Shown in pieces: positions 35,870-47,068 of a DNA stretch of 64,000 bases. Position 1 is the stretch's first letter, and each line of letters begins with the position of its first letter. The stretch lies in NCBI GenBank assembly GCA_017311185.1, contig JAESUZ010002392.1, forward strand, positions 930,001 to 994,000, given 5' to 3'. The stretch comes from Proteles cristata cristata (taxonomy: Eukaryota; Chordata; Mammalia; Carnivora; Hyaenidae). The notes beneath the pieces are model-generated. The model made no database searches. It saw nothing but the letters and a program-made list of their open reading frames with translations, and was not told the origin of the DNA. The position numbers were made by a program, and so were the translations under genes.

Positions 35870-38170
35870 ATTAAACCAATGCTTATTTGACAGTAGTTGC
35901 CCTGCAGACTATAAAGTTAGGTCTCTACTATACCCCTTGGAAGTGATTTAATGTATTTTCTCTGAGCTTTTAGACCCTCACTTAAAAAAAAATAAATAAA
36001 GTTAACTGGATTAATTTCCCCCAAGCTTCATCAGACATATTACCAGTCTGTGTGAAAATATTCTCTGCCTTAGCCAATCTGGCAAATCTACTGGAGAAAA
36101 CTGGGAACTGGCTCATAGCCATTCTATGTGCAGAGCGCCACCATTTTCACTACAGAAAGCCTCATTGTCTAGAAATAATAGTGAGGTTTTGCCCACAGCA
36201 GAAATCTGCATTCAACCCTGCTGTCTCAGGGGTGGAATTTTGCTTGGAGCCAAATTCTCAAATCTTCTTAATTTTGGTGAAGATATGTGTTTTTGCAAGT
36301 GCAAATTCATGAAATTAAAGTTGGACTTTTCCTAGCTTTCCTCTATCCAGTGTTTTATGACAGGAAGGACCTTTGAGTATTTTCTCAAAATAGCAAGTGC
36401 CAGCAAAGCTAAGCGAGGTTTGCTGTTAAGCTCACCACCCAAGTCTTTGTGAAAGGTTGGCCAGGAAACATAAGGATATCACTGTGAATTTTGATAAATG
36501 TCCAGAGTGTTCTGGTCAGGTGTAGCCAGTGGACCAAAGGAGCATGACACTGGAAAGACTTCACACCTGAATCCATGAGATCCCCTTACCTCTGGTCTTC
36601 TTGGTAATATTCTTAGCTTCTGCTTTCTTGTGTCAATTATAGATACGGCATTCAAGATAAATAAAAGGGCCCAGGGAACTGTGAAGACTGCCAAGTAGTC
36701 TAATTTAAAAAAAAAATAAAAGATTTCTATTAAAGATGTGTAAAGTGGCTCCAGTGAGAAAAATGCATGCTGAAATGATTGCAAATAAACCAAGTGGCAT
36801 GTACTACAATTTCATTATTGCAAGAAACAATTCAATTGAAAAGGTTACTTTGACTATTGTTTTAGTTGGAACGATGTTTGTTTTCATATTCCCAGTTGCT
36901 AAATGCAGACAGTCAGAATTTCTAACAATAGCTACAGTATGTGGCTGTGACAGCAGTGTTCTTGACTGACGTAGATAGCGTCAAAATAGTTTCAATCCCA
37001 AAGGTAATTATCCTCTTCCATTGCACTCACTGTGTACAGTAGTCCTCTGATGGACCTAGGAGTTGAGATACAGTGCATTTTAATACATTGTGCTATTTAA
37101 ACTGGAGGTGTGTTTTAAAAATGCACAATGTTGGATGGGCAAGGAGGTTTTAGCAAAGAAATGAGAAATAACACTTTTATTTGGAAAACTTTTAGTTTGT
37201 CTATTGGCCTGTGGCAAATTTCTGTTACATTAATTTCATAAGTTTTTAAGTTAGAGCCAACTGAAGCTGAATAATCATTGTTTTCATATAGTTATTAAGA
37301 AAATGCCCTTGCCTGACTAAAGGGAAACAAATGAGTTCAATGAATTAAATGAATAAAGTAAGTGTCTTGGGGTTAAGAAGCGATCTCTATATAGCATTCA
37401 ATATAGAATTTCAATATATAGGGGTTTTTTTGTGTGTGTCTAGGATTCATTTCCATTGCTATTCTTAACTGCATTAAAGTAATTTCTTTAAACCACTGAT
37501 GTTAGTGAAGGAAACATCCTAATCCACTTTTGAGTGTTTTTTCCCCTGATACATTCTTGAATCCTGATATTCTAGAACTATTTGGAATGGTTCTTGGCTT
37601 TCTCTTGAATCACATCTGGGAGAGGTCACGTGTTTCCTGTGTGTATTCTCATACCAGTTGTAACTTTAAAAAAATTAACGAAAATTTTACCTTTCGTATG
37701 GCTGGATTTTGTGTATTTTAAACTATTACTTCAAGGGTATTACTCTATTTACAGAGAGGAAGAGGAAATTGACCAAGTTACAACTAAGGATGAACGCTGA
37801 AGAGCTGGCTAATGCCATTCACATTTCCCAAGTTCTTACATGTTGTAGAGCTTCCAAATTGTTCTCAAACAATACTTAACGTGAAAGTTAAGTCCACAGA
37901 TCCCCAACAATTTACTGTTTTTTTTTTTTTTTTTTTTTACAGGCTAAAAATATTTAAGGTGAATTTTATTTTATTTTTTATTGTTGGCTATTTTATCGTT
38001 GTGATTTTCCTATAAAATAGAAGTGAAGTACCTTAAGAGTACTTTTAAGTGAGTACTTTATTTTATAAGACCAAAGTCATCAAGAGGAGTTCAGTCTTAC
38101 AGTCAATCGCTAGAGTCATTTCCATAAAATCTGAAGATGAGTATCCCATCAAGTCTTTAAAACTAACCCT
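35870..38170. other. Repeat-poor single-copy block
   Basis: About 2.3 kb without a recognised repeat apart from T21 at 37,918-37,938. It has overlapping short ORFs at 36,052-36,335 and a CACGTG E-box near 37,629. No splice-bounded exon recognised. Confidence 0.5.
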
Positions 38171-38185
38171 CCTCCACCTTATTTC

Positions 38186-38403
38186 TTTAAGTTTATTTAT
38201 TTATTGAGAGAGACACAGAGAGAGAGAGAGAATGCATGTGCAAGTGCCGGAGGAGCAGAGAGAGAGGGAAAGAGAGAATCCAAAGCAGGCTTCACACTAT
38301 CAGCATGGAGCCTGATGCAGGGCTCAAACTGAAAAATGGTGAGATCATGAACTGAGTTGAAACCAAGAGTCAGATGCTCAACCGACTGAGCCACCCAGAT
38401 GCC
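38186..38403 (-). mobile_element. Felid tRNA-Lys SINE, antisense
   Basis: gtttatttatttattgagag, a GA tract, ggcttcacactatcagcatg, ggtgagatcatgaactgagt, and head gactgagccacccagatgcc. The flanks cctccaccttatttc (38,171) and cctccatcttgctta (38,404) form an imperfect target duplication. Confidence 0.93.
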
Positions 38404-38746
38404 CCTCCATCTTGCTTATTTACGTATTATTAGGAATCACTCTCAACCCAGATTCTTCTACATTGCACATCTATTGAGAGAGGTGACTTCTCTCCTTGGT
38501 GTCTCTGGAAGTGGTTAGGAAGGTCTTCAGCAACTGCAGCATACTCTCTTGTTGCTTTGCCAGTCATTTAGATGATTTCAGACGTAGATGGGTCTTGAGC
38601 TTGAGGAATGGAATAAGACTCCCAATGGTAGTTTGACCAGGAGGACTTCTTCCTCTATCAGGTTTTATATTCTGACATTCCTACATTCTTCCTCAATTAA
38701 TTGATACTGATCTTGAGCCAGTCAAAAACATTGTTTCTCAGGTTTT

Positions 38747-38930
38747 TTTTTTTAAATTGATTAATTTATTTTGAGAGAGAGAGAAAGGGAGGAGAGAGGG
38801 GGAAGACAGAGAGAAGGAGAGAGAGAATCCCAAGAGAGCCTAACTTGGGACTTGATCTCACAAACTATGAGATCATGACCTGAGCTAAAATCAAAGAGGT
38901 TTAACTGACTGAGCCACCCAGACACTCCAG
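38747..38930 (-). mobile_element. Felid SINE, antisense, internally shortened
   Basis: ttgattaatttattttgaga, a GA-rich body, cctaacttgggacttgatct, tgagatcatgacctgagcta, and head gactgagccacccagacact. The middle around the usual ctctgtgctgacagctc is missing. Target duplication ttctcaggtttt lies at 38,735-38,746 and 38,931-38,942. Confidence 0.9.
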
Positions 38931-39439
38931 TTCTCAGGTTTTCCTGTTGCTTTTTCCTGAAGCTTATTATTGTCAGTTGCATAGAGACAGGATGTTTCAA
39001 GGCTTAAAAGATTCATTGTCTGTCATTTATAATTGTCTTTTTTTCTTATATGAACTTTCAATGAGTATTTCATCATTTAATTTTTTCTGTTGATTTCTAT
39101 TTCAACATTCATATACTTCTTTTCACTTTCAATTTAAATATTGTTGAGACAATTATCAGTCAAAGACCACTTAGGAAAGCAGGGTCCATACCAAGTAGAT
39201 AAATTGAGAGTATATGATATGGAGATTAGTTACAAAGATGATGGAGGATCAGTCAGACAAATAGGGGACAATGAGGCAGTCCTGAGATCAACAATATCTG
39301 AAAGTCACGAAAATTCCTTGAAGTGGGGCAACAAAGGGAAGAGAGGTATTTTCAGAGTCTTAGTAGAGTCTGAGATCACAAAGATGCAAATCCAAGAGAG
39401 TCAGAAAAGAAATATCCTACCTTCTTCTTACCTGCCTTT

Positions 39440-39600
39440 CAAATTCTTGTTAGTGTTGACCATCATCAGGGCCTACATGAAGCTTCTTGGAAGGGGAGCC
39501 TGAGAAATGTAATTTATAAAGGGTCAGTCACCTTTGGTACAGGAGAACAGTAGAGGAAGGAACAGGGAGAGACCTGAGATTCCACAGGCATATGATTTTG
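39440..39600. repeat. Possible old dispersed repeat, family not named
   Basis: gaaggggagcctgagaaatg, taatttataaagggtcagtc and ggaacagggagagacctgag resemble a repeat phrase 'gggagcctgggaaatgtagt'. The 120-residue plus-strand ORF at 39,141-39,503 partly overlaps it and has no recognisable domain. Confidence 0.35.
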
Positions 39601-41084
39601 TTGGTTGTTGGCAGAAGTAATGTGCTTTTATTCTAGAGTATAGTTTTGTTGATATTTATGCAATTGTGTATATCTCAGTTTTATACATGGTGAAGTACAA
39701 TGTACTTGTAGGAATTAGAAATAAACTTATTTTCTGGAACAAAAGTTAGTGTGAATCAATATGTAATGGAAAATATTAGCCACATGTACAAGTTACACCT
39801 GCCCTATGATAGGTTTTATAAATGTGGGTCAGAGGAGAATTAGGAAACAGCCAAGGTTAATTAAGCTTCCTAGGTTATATCTTATGACTGAAATGCGATG
39901 GGCTTTGAAAGAAAACATCCATCTAGTTAACATCTATGTGTATAAATAATGTGCTATTAAGAAAGGGTTTTCTACATGATGTCCAGAAAAGAAGAACTAT
40001 AAGATTTTGTCACTATACTTTCAACACTGGCCAAAGAACAGGGCATATTGACTATTTGATCTGTGATCTTTGGCATTCAAAACTGTCAATTTGTTTCATA
40101 TGTGAGACAGTCCACCTGACTCTGGCCAACTCTGGGTAGAATGACCAAGACCAAATACATCGTAACATGCATTTGATATACTATAAAAAGCATATTTGTT
40201 ACAGTCATACATGCCTGGCTTGAAACCATTTTCTTTTACTTATCAGTTGGAAATCTGGGCACAATGGCCTTATCTGACCAAATTTTGACATTTACCTCAG
40301 CAAAGTAGAAAGAATAATGTATTCCTTACAAGAACATCTTGAACTATATGTGCAGTAGATTGATGTGAGTTCTTAGTGTTGCCTGCCTTGATTTTAATGG
40401 AGATAGGTATATATCACAGTTTTTAACCATAACAATAAAAATGATCTTGCCAATTCCTTGAGAATGCTCTATCTTTACCTAGAAACCAAGCATACTTCTA
40501 CACTCTTATATTTTACTTACTATATTGACACTAATCAATTATAGAAGACATCGGTTATTATTGATGGTTTACCAGAATTTAACTTTCTTATCCTGCTTAG
40601 AAAATGCATAAATATTGAGGAAACCAGTATTTAATGTCCTATAGAAGCTGGAAGAGCTATTCTAGCTTACCCAGGCTCTTTTGGATATAATGTGTAAGCA
40701 TGTGACCTAGGTTCTACTAGTTGTATCAATTCAATAATTTCAGCGATCATGAGGAACTCTCTCAGCATTGCTGCCAGAAAGCATCTCAAACTTTGGGGTC
40801 ACAATGACAGAGGAGTGGGGCAGTGGCACTGTACTGTGCCCGTGAGTCTGGAATGGGCAAGGTGTAGTATTTTCTAATTAGAGATGGTGGCCATGTTGTC
40901 CTTACCATACTGGTTCTCCTATGTGATTTGGGACATCATTCCTTTCTATATGGCCCTAACACCACTTTCTAGCCATTCCTACTAGCAGCTCATGATTTTT
41001 TTAATGAACTAGTATGCATGAAAAAGTTACAGTTGGTTTCTAGCTAGGAACACTGGCTGATACAATTTTTGGTTCCCTGTTTCA

Positions 41085-41165
41085 TTGAAATGCTAAGAGT
41101 AGAGTCTTGTCCTATTTATCTTTGTATACCTACTGCTCAGCAATATCTGGACTAGAGTAGGATCC
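41085..41165 (+). mobile_element. Possible L2 3' fragment
   Basis: gtagagtcttgtcctattta and ctactgctcagcaatatctg resemble the 'gggactttgtctgtttt ... ccagcacct' part of L2. Weak. Confidence 0.33.
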
Positions 41166-42042
41166 AGAATTGGACTGAGCTGAGCTTCCCTTGTTCTTTC
41201 CCATGCTCACCAAGTAGCTTTCTAGTATAATTTAACTTTTCTTGCAGATTTGCTTCCAGAGGGGAGCAATATATTGAGAAACTGAAATAACACTGCTAAG
41301 CAGATCCAAATACTCATACTACTCTTGGTAAAGAATTCAGTGACCATTCAGTGACGGTCTAGTCAGAATCTGATAGCTTTGTTTCACATGATTCAGTCCC
41401 CAAAAGTCTATTCCTTAGATTGGCAATGACATGATCACATTTCTGGGGCTGCAAAACTACAGTCACTTTTAACCTATGTAATGACCACTGTATAAGGTAT
41501 CACTTAAATGGCCAGCCAACCTATCTTAATAAAATTTTCCAAATTAGGAATTCTATAACTTAAGCAATATCCTCTGTATCTGCTACATTCCCCAGTATTT
41601 TTCACCCATTTTCCTTTTCACCATATTTTCCGTTTCACTTTTACCACGCTTTGGCAGAAATAAAGCTGGATAGTTAGTTGGAAAGATAAAGACATATTTA
41701 TCTTTCAATTGCATAACAAAACACTGTGCTGTTGCAAACATTCGAACTATCCCATTGCTTTGACCATAACAGCAGTTGGCTGCCAGCAGAGTTTTAAAGT
41801 CAGCAGCAAGGAATAGGAAGGCAATTATTGATTCCACTCCAAAGTGAGCATAAAAAATAATAATGGCTTTGTGTGCATATCTGCATGTGAGTGTGTTAAG
41901 CACAGAGGAAAGAAGAATGGATTATTTGAAATCACTACTTGGGACTGAGACTTATTTTAAAATTCTGGATGAAACTTGAGACTTTTGTTTAGAATCATTA
42001 GTCAAAAGAGTTTTATGTTTACTCAAAGCTATATAGATTTTT

Positions 42043-42245
42043 TTTTTAATTTCTAGGAGAGAGAGAGAGAGACAGCGTGAGCAAGGGAGGGTCAGAGAGA
42101 GAGAGGGAGCCACAGACTGACACAGGCTCCAGGCTCTGAGCTGGCAGTCAGCACAGAGCCCGACGCGGGGCTCAAATCCATGAACGCGAGATCATGACCT
42201 AAGCGAAAGTCGGACACTTAAGCAACTAAGCCACCCAGGTGCCCC
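42043..42245 (-). mobile_element. Young felid SINE, antisense, 4-bp-insertion subfamily
   Basis: Complete copy with many CpGs (cacagagcccgacgcggggc). In sense it has tgccagctcagagcc where most copies have agctcagagcc, and a tail starting ctagaaat. An exact 20-bp target duplication, tcaaagctatatagattttt, lies at 42,023-42,042 and 42,246-42,265, pointing to a recent insertion. Confidence 0.97.
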
Positions 42246-42329
42246 TCAAAGCTATATAGATTTTTAAGCTCACCAAAGTTTTTTTATCCATGTTTCAGCT
42301 TCCCATGTCCTGTGAACAATTAATTATAT

Positions 42330-42430
42330 GGAAAACACTTTACAGTTTGCAAAATTTTCACATGCATTGACTAATATGAGTTTTGTTTAATGGCCCCATA
42401 CAACAGCCCTGTGTAAGTGGTAAATTTGTA
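42330..42430 (+). mobile_element. Possible MIR-related fragment
   Basis: gaaaacactttacagtttgc and ccatacaacagccctgtgta resemble the MIR middle section. Short. Confidence 0.38.
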
Positions 42431-42568
42431 GGCAGGCAATACAAGGAACTGAAATTTTATAACTGTTCACCTACCCCTTTATTCTCATGGTGACCCGGTA
42501 ACGGACACCCTAATTATTGCATTCATTCCTAGCTTTATATTTTCCTCTGTCCATATGGAAGTATTCTT

Positions 42569-42787
42569 TTTTTTTTTTTAATGTTTTATTTATTTCTAGG
42601 AGAGAGAGAGAGACAGCATGAGCAGGGGAGGGTCAGAGAGAGAGGAAGTCACAGACTCTGAAACAGGCTCCAGGCTCTGTGCTGGCAGTCAGCACAGAGC
42701 CCGACGTGGGGCCTGAGCCCACAAACCGCAAGATCATGACCTAAGCGAAAAGTCGGACGATTAACCGACCAAGCCACCCAGGCGCCC
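42569..42787 (-). mobile_element. Young felid SINE, antisense, 4-bp-insertion subfamily
   Basis: Same subfamily and orientation as the copy 320 bp upstream: gtgctggcagtcagcacaga and atttctaggagagagagaga in antisense. Its head is close to consensus, cacccaggcgccc. An exact 18-bp target duplication, ccatatggaagtattctt, lies at 42,551-42,568 and 42,788-42,805. Confidence 0.97.
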
Positions 42788-43334
42788 CCATATGGAAGTA
42801 TTCTTAAGGTTTCTGAGAAGAAATTGATTCTTTGGTTTTATGCGTATCTACTGCAGCATGTTCAGGATGAGTCCAATTTAGAGCAAGATTTTAATTATTT
42901 TCATTTCCACTAAAATGTGTTAGTACCACTAAACTTTACTAGAGTCATGAGCTCTAGCTGCCGAGTTGTTTTCTCTTCCAAGATAAGTTTTTTAACATGT
43001 TCCAGGGCAGATAGCAACTAATATGAGAATTTAAAAATAGCCCGTATGTCAGGCTATTCTTAAACCACAAGGGAAAGTTTCTGTAGGTCTAATTCAAAGT
43101 GGGAGTTTTCTCTAGTCTACTCTCAGATGAGGGTCTGAGGAAGAAGTAAATGGCTGAGCAATAGTTAAGGAAGCTGGTAGAGAATGTGATAAAAAGTCTT
43201 AAATCCAACAGGGGTAGGTAGCTACGTAAATAATGTCTATTTTAATGGATCTGCACTTCAGTTATAAAATGTAGACAGTTTAGTTATAAAATTGTGTAAT
43301 TACTTTCTTAGAATATGAAGATAGGAGATAATCA

Positions 43335-43500
43335 CTAATATGTATTGAGAGTCTTAAAACCTGACAGTGTGACAGATGCTTAACACCTTTTATTAAAATT
43401 AATTCTGACTCCAACAATCACAGTAAATATGAGATGAGGAAAAAGAAGAATTTAGCCATATGCCAAATGCCACACACATATCAGCAAATGGCTGCATTAT
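43335..43500 (+). mobile_element. MIR, diverged
   Basis: tgtattgagagtcttaaaac, cagatgcttaacacctttta and atatgagatgaggaaaaaga follow MIR order. Confidence 0.5.
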
Positions 43501-43504
43501 GAAA

Positions 43505-45345
43505 AGGATCTGATGATATTTAAAATGATACTTGGTAAAATGTTGTTTCTGGTCATCGGAGACTCTTTCTTTCTACCAGTGTCTATTTCCTAATTGAATA
43601 ATTGCAAATAATTGGGTTATGTATGCCAATACCTATGTAACATAGCCTACTAAATGGTATGACAAACGTCTAGTAACCAGAAACCTAGAAATGAGCCTCT
43701 TCTTTCATGATCTGGGCAAAATTTGTGGTTTCTGTTTTGGCCTTTCTGTTAATTTTTTTTTTAAGTTAGTGAAACAGGAATCTTTTTCCTGAAAGAGGGA
43801 TTATTTATGAAAAAAATACTAAATCTCTGGCAGGCATGTTAACTTAGAAAAGGGAGCCAACTTCACTATTATTTGACTTTGGAAGACCCTGGGATTTATA
43901 ATAAAAAACAAACCTAATTTTAAAATGCATTTCAGCCATTGCAACTTTGAATATCTCAAACCTTAAAAAGGTGATGAAAATGAGGATAAGGCTGGTGGAC
44001 ATAGGAAACACTCCAAAGAAATTCAGTATGGAACGAAAGTCATTTGGACATACAGCAAAGAAAGATTGAAGCTCTGATATTAAAATATCAAATTATTAAT
44101 ATTTTAAGGATAACTTTAAGCATATAGCCCACCTGAAGGTAATAAAAAGTAAATGTAACCTTGTTATGATTGTCCCTAAGAGTGTATACATATATTGTAT
44201 ATGGGTTATGGCCAATAGAGAAATTCAAAGATTAGATTTGTGAATAGGATTCTGCTCATATTTAATAAAGAAGTTAATATTTTGTAAAATTAAACCCATA
44301 TCTTATAGATATCCTGTAGGCATATTAAATAAACCTATATCTTTTCTATAAAACATGTATTATGCAATATTTAAAAAATAGTTATGATATGAATAACTTG
44401 GAGACAAACCAATACTAAAATCGCTAGCATTAACAAGATAAATATAAATTAAATTTAACTATGTATGAACATTCTGTGTGTGCAACATTAAATAGTGTCG
44501 CATATCTCTTTCTGTAGTTAAGTAGTTAGAGAGAAGTTTATTTGCATATATGGTTGTGGCAGTAGAAGTAAAAGGATCTAGGAGGAAGTTCATTGCCTAT
44601 AAGGAGGAAAATAGGGAAGGCTGTAAGATATCTTTCAAATATTGATCTTCTGACCTACATTTAAGTGCTCTAGCCTTAAATTATGGAAAGAGAAAGTGCT
44701 GTTTCCATGAAGGTCTCTGTAATACACTAGAGTGAAAATTAATGCTGTTATGATGCCCAAGAGGAGATTCTTCCTTCAACTGTTAAGTATCTTGGTAATT
44801 TGAGTTCTCGAGGAAATGCTAAACACAACATGGTGGACTCCCAGAAATTAATGGGTGAGATTTTGTGTGAAGCTGGATGCTTTGTGTTAAAAGTGAGGAG
44901 AAGTAAGTAGTCCCCATAAACTTGGGAAGTCTTGGGAGACTCAAATTAAATTAGAAAGTTTAAAATAGAATACTGTCTTTAAGAAGATTATTACTTACTA
45001 GAAGACAAACATGAAAACATGAGAATAAGTTCAATCCCTCTTTTAATTAATAAAATTATGTTTTGGGTATTTGCTATTCACCACCAGATTTAAACATATG
45101 TATAAGATGATTTATATTAAAATGAAGTATGTGTGAAATTCACCTTAGGGAACCCTATGAGGGGTGCATTGCTGAGGCAGGTGGTCAAGAGTTTTACAAG
45201 TATTGATTTGAGGTGAAGCTGCTTCACACTTAGGCAACTCTTTGTACCAGGGCAAAAGGGTGAATAAGAATCTATTCATTGGAAATCCATGACTCTCCCA
45301 AAGTTGAGAACAGAAATAATGAAATACAAAACTTTTAATTTTCTT
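43505..45345. other. Anonymous AT-rich DNA
   Basis: No repeat or gene signal recognised; includes TA-rich tracts near 44,190 and 44,340. Confidence 0.5.
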
Positions 45346-45349
45346 TTAT

Positions 45350-45530
45350 GTCAATAGTTTCCAATTCTGGCTATATATCAGCATCATATAGAAAACTTTT
45401 AAAAATGCATGTTCCCAGACTGCACTGTCAGAGAATCTAAATTATGAGGACTAGTAGGAGATCATTGTTTTTGTAAAGATTCCCAAAGGTTATTTCAATA
45501 TCCTTCCAGGTTTGAGAACCATTAATATAC
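45350..45530 (+). mobile_element. MER5A-type hAT-Charlie element
   Basis: caattctggctatatatcag, catcatatagaaaactttta, gcatgttcccagactgcact and ccttccaggtttgagaacca span most of MER5A. Confidence 0.72.
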
Positions 45531-45694
45531 AGCATAGACAAGACATGGGAAATCAGGGAAGGGAAAAATCCATAGAGGCTGGACTTTGCAGGTAATTCTC
45601 CTTTGAAGAACAGAGACCTGAATATAGTAGGAGAAGAAAGGACAAGATCTGAGCCAGGGATGAAATCCTAAACTATATAGAAAGAAGGGTGTAT

Positions 45695-45894
45695 TAGGTT
45701 AGTACTAACAGCTGTAAGAAGCCGAACCCAAAATTCTGGCTTAAAGTAGTAGTAGTAGTGTAATTTTACTACAAGTATTGATCCACTGAAGGTGATCCTG
45801 GTTGGCTGGCAATTTTTCACATGGTAGAACAGAGGGTTTCAGAGCCATCCATGTTCTAATTTCATCATCCCTGAGGACTTTATCATATTTTATA
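45695..45894. repeat. Possible old dispersed repeat, with (AGT)n tract
   Basis: ggttagtactaacagctgta, ctggcttaaagtagtag and ggtgatcctggttggctggc resemble a repeat with 'cagtggcttaaaacaac' and 'ggtcggctgg'. A short (AGT)5 tract is at 45,746-45,760. It abuts the Tigger1 left end. Confidence 0.35.
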
Positions 45895-46039
45895 CACATA
45901 TACATTGGGGATATTGCAAGCTCAGTACTAGACCATTACAATAAAGCAAATATCACACTAAAGCAAGTCAAATGAATTTTTTGGTTTTCCAGTGCATATA
46001 AAACTTATATTTACCCCATACTGTAGTCTTTTAGTATGA

Positions 46040-46990
46040 TACTCTATGTAGAAAACCCAAAAAGACTCCACCAAAAAATTGCTAGAACTAATACATGAAT
46101 TTAGCAAAGTCTTAGGATATAAAATCAACATACAGAAATCTGTTGCATTTCTATATACCAATAACAAAGCAGCAAAAAACTAAATCAAGGAATCTGTTCC
46201 ATTTACAATAACACCAAAAATTGTAAGATACCAAGGAATAAACATAACCAAAGAAGTAAAAGATCGGTAAGCTGAAAACTATAGAACACTTATGAAAGAA
46301 ATTGAAGAGGATACAAAGAAATGGAAAGACATCCCATGCTTACAGACTTGAAGAACAAACATTGTTAAAATGTCTCTACAACCCAAAGCAATCTACACAT
46401 TTAATGCAATCCCTATCAAAATAGCATCAGCATTATTCACAGAGCTAGAACACATAATCCTAAAATTTGAATGGAACACAAAAGACCCCAAAAGCAATCC
46501 TGAAAGAGAAGAGCAAAGCCGGAGGCATCACAATTCCAGACTTCAAGCTATATTACAAAGCTGTAATTAACATATATATAAAGTATATATATATATATAA
46601 CATGTATATACATATATATATATATATAAAACTAAATATTACTCAGCCATAAAAAAGAATGATTCTTGCCATTTGCAATGATGTGTTTGGAGCTAGAGAA
46701 GCTAAATAGCATATGATTTTGCTCATATATGGAATTTAAGAAGCAAAACAGATGAGCATATGAGAGTGGGGGAGGGTAAAGAGAGAGAGAGAGAGAGAAA
46801 TCATGAAAGGCTCTTAATGATAGATAACTGAGGGTTGATGGAGGGAGGGGGTGGGGGATGGGGAAGGAGGACACTTGTGATGATCACTGGGTATTGTAAG
46901 TGATGAGTCACTTAATTCTACTCCTGAAACAAATATTGCACTGTATGTCAACTAATTAGAATTTAAGTAAAAATCTGAAAAGAAAAAAAA
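46040..46990 (+). mobile_element. 5'-truncated, internally deleted carnivore LINE-1 inserted in Tigger1
   Basis: It starts inside ORF2 after the reverse transcriptase core (tgtagaaaacccaaaaagac). It continues through the conserved stretch read as [19 protein letters not shown] and then, one frame over, [17 protein letters not shown], so there is a frameshift near 46,490. At about 46,570 the ORF2 sequence jumps through a (TA)n tract to attactcagccataaaaaag, close to the ORF2 end, so a large part of the ORF2 C-terminal region is missing. The 3' UTR follows: a GA-rich tract, a G-rich tract at 46,831-46,863, ctactcctgaaac, then an A-rich tail at 46,976-46,990. The 3' UTR is of carnivore type, so the insertion is much younger than the Tigger1 host. 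Confidence 0.9.
46571..46632. repeat. (TA)n microsatellite at the L1 deletion junction
   Basis: Alternating TA interrupted by a few other bases (aagta, acatgtataca), about 60 bp. It lies exactly where ORF2 sequence jumps to near the end of ORF2. Related L1 copies often carry a short TA/CA tract just before attactcagcc, so the tract may have expanded there. Confidence 0.85.
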
Positions 46991-47068
46991 GTTTAAAAAG
47001 TATACAATAGCATTATGCCATAAAAATGCATACATCTTAATTAAAAATACTCTATTGCTAAAAAAATG

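Larger units (their letters stand above)
38945..42020. other. Mostly anonymous DNA
   Basis: Apart from weak repeat matches near 39.5 and 41.1 kb, nothing recognised. A 106-residue minus-strand ORF at 41,583-41,903 has no known motif and no supporting splice or promoter signal. Confidence 0.5.

Noticed and set aside
39141..39503. 120-residue plus-strand ORF
   Set aside because: No recognisable domain, possible repeat overlap at its end, no exon boundaries; not supported as a gene.
41583..41903. 106-residue minus-strand ORF
   Set aside because: No known motif, no splice-bounded structure; length is plausible by chance.
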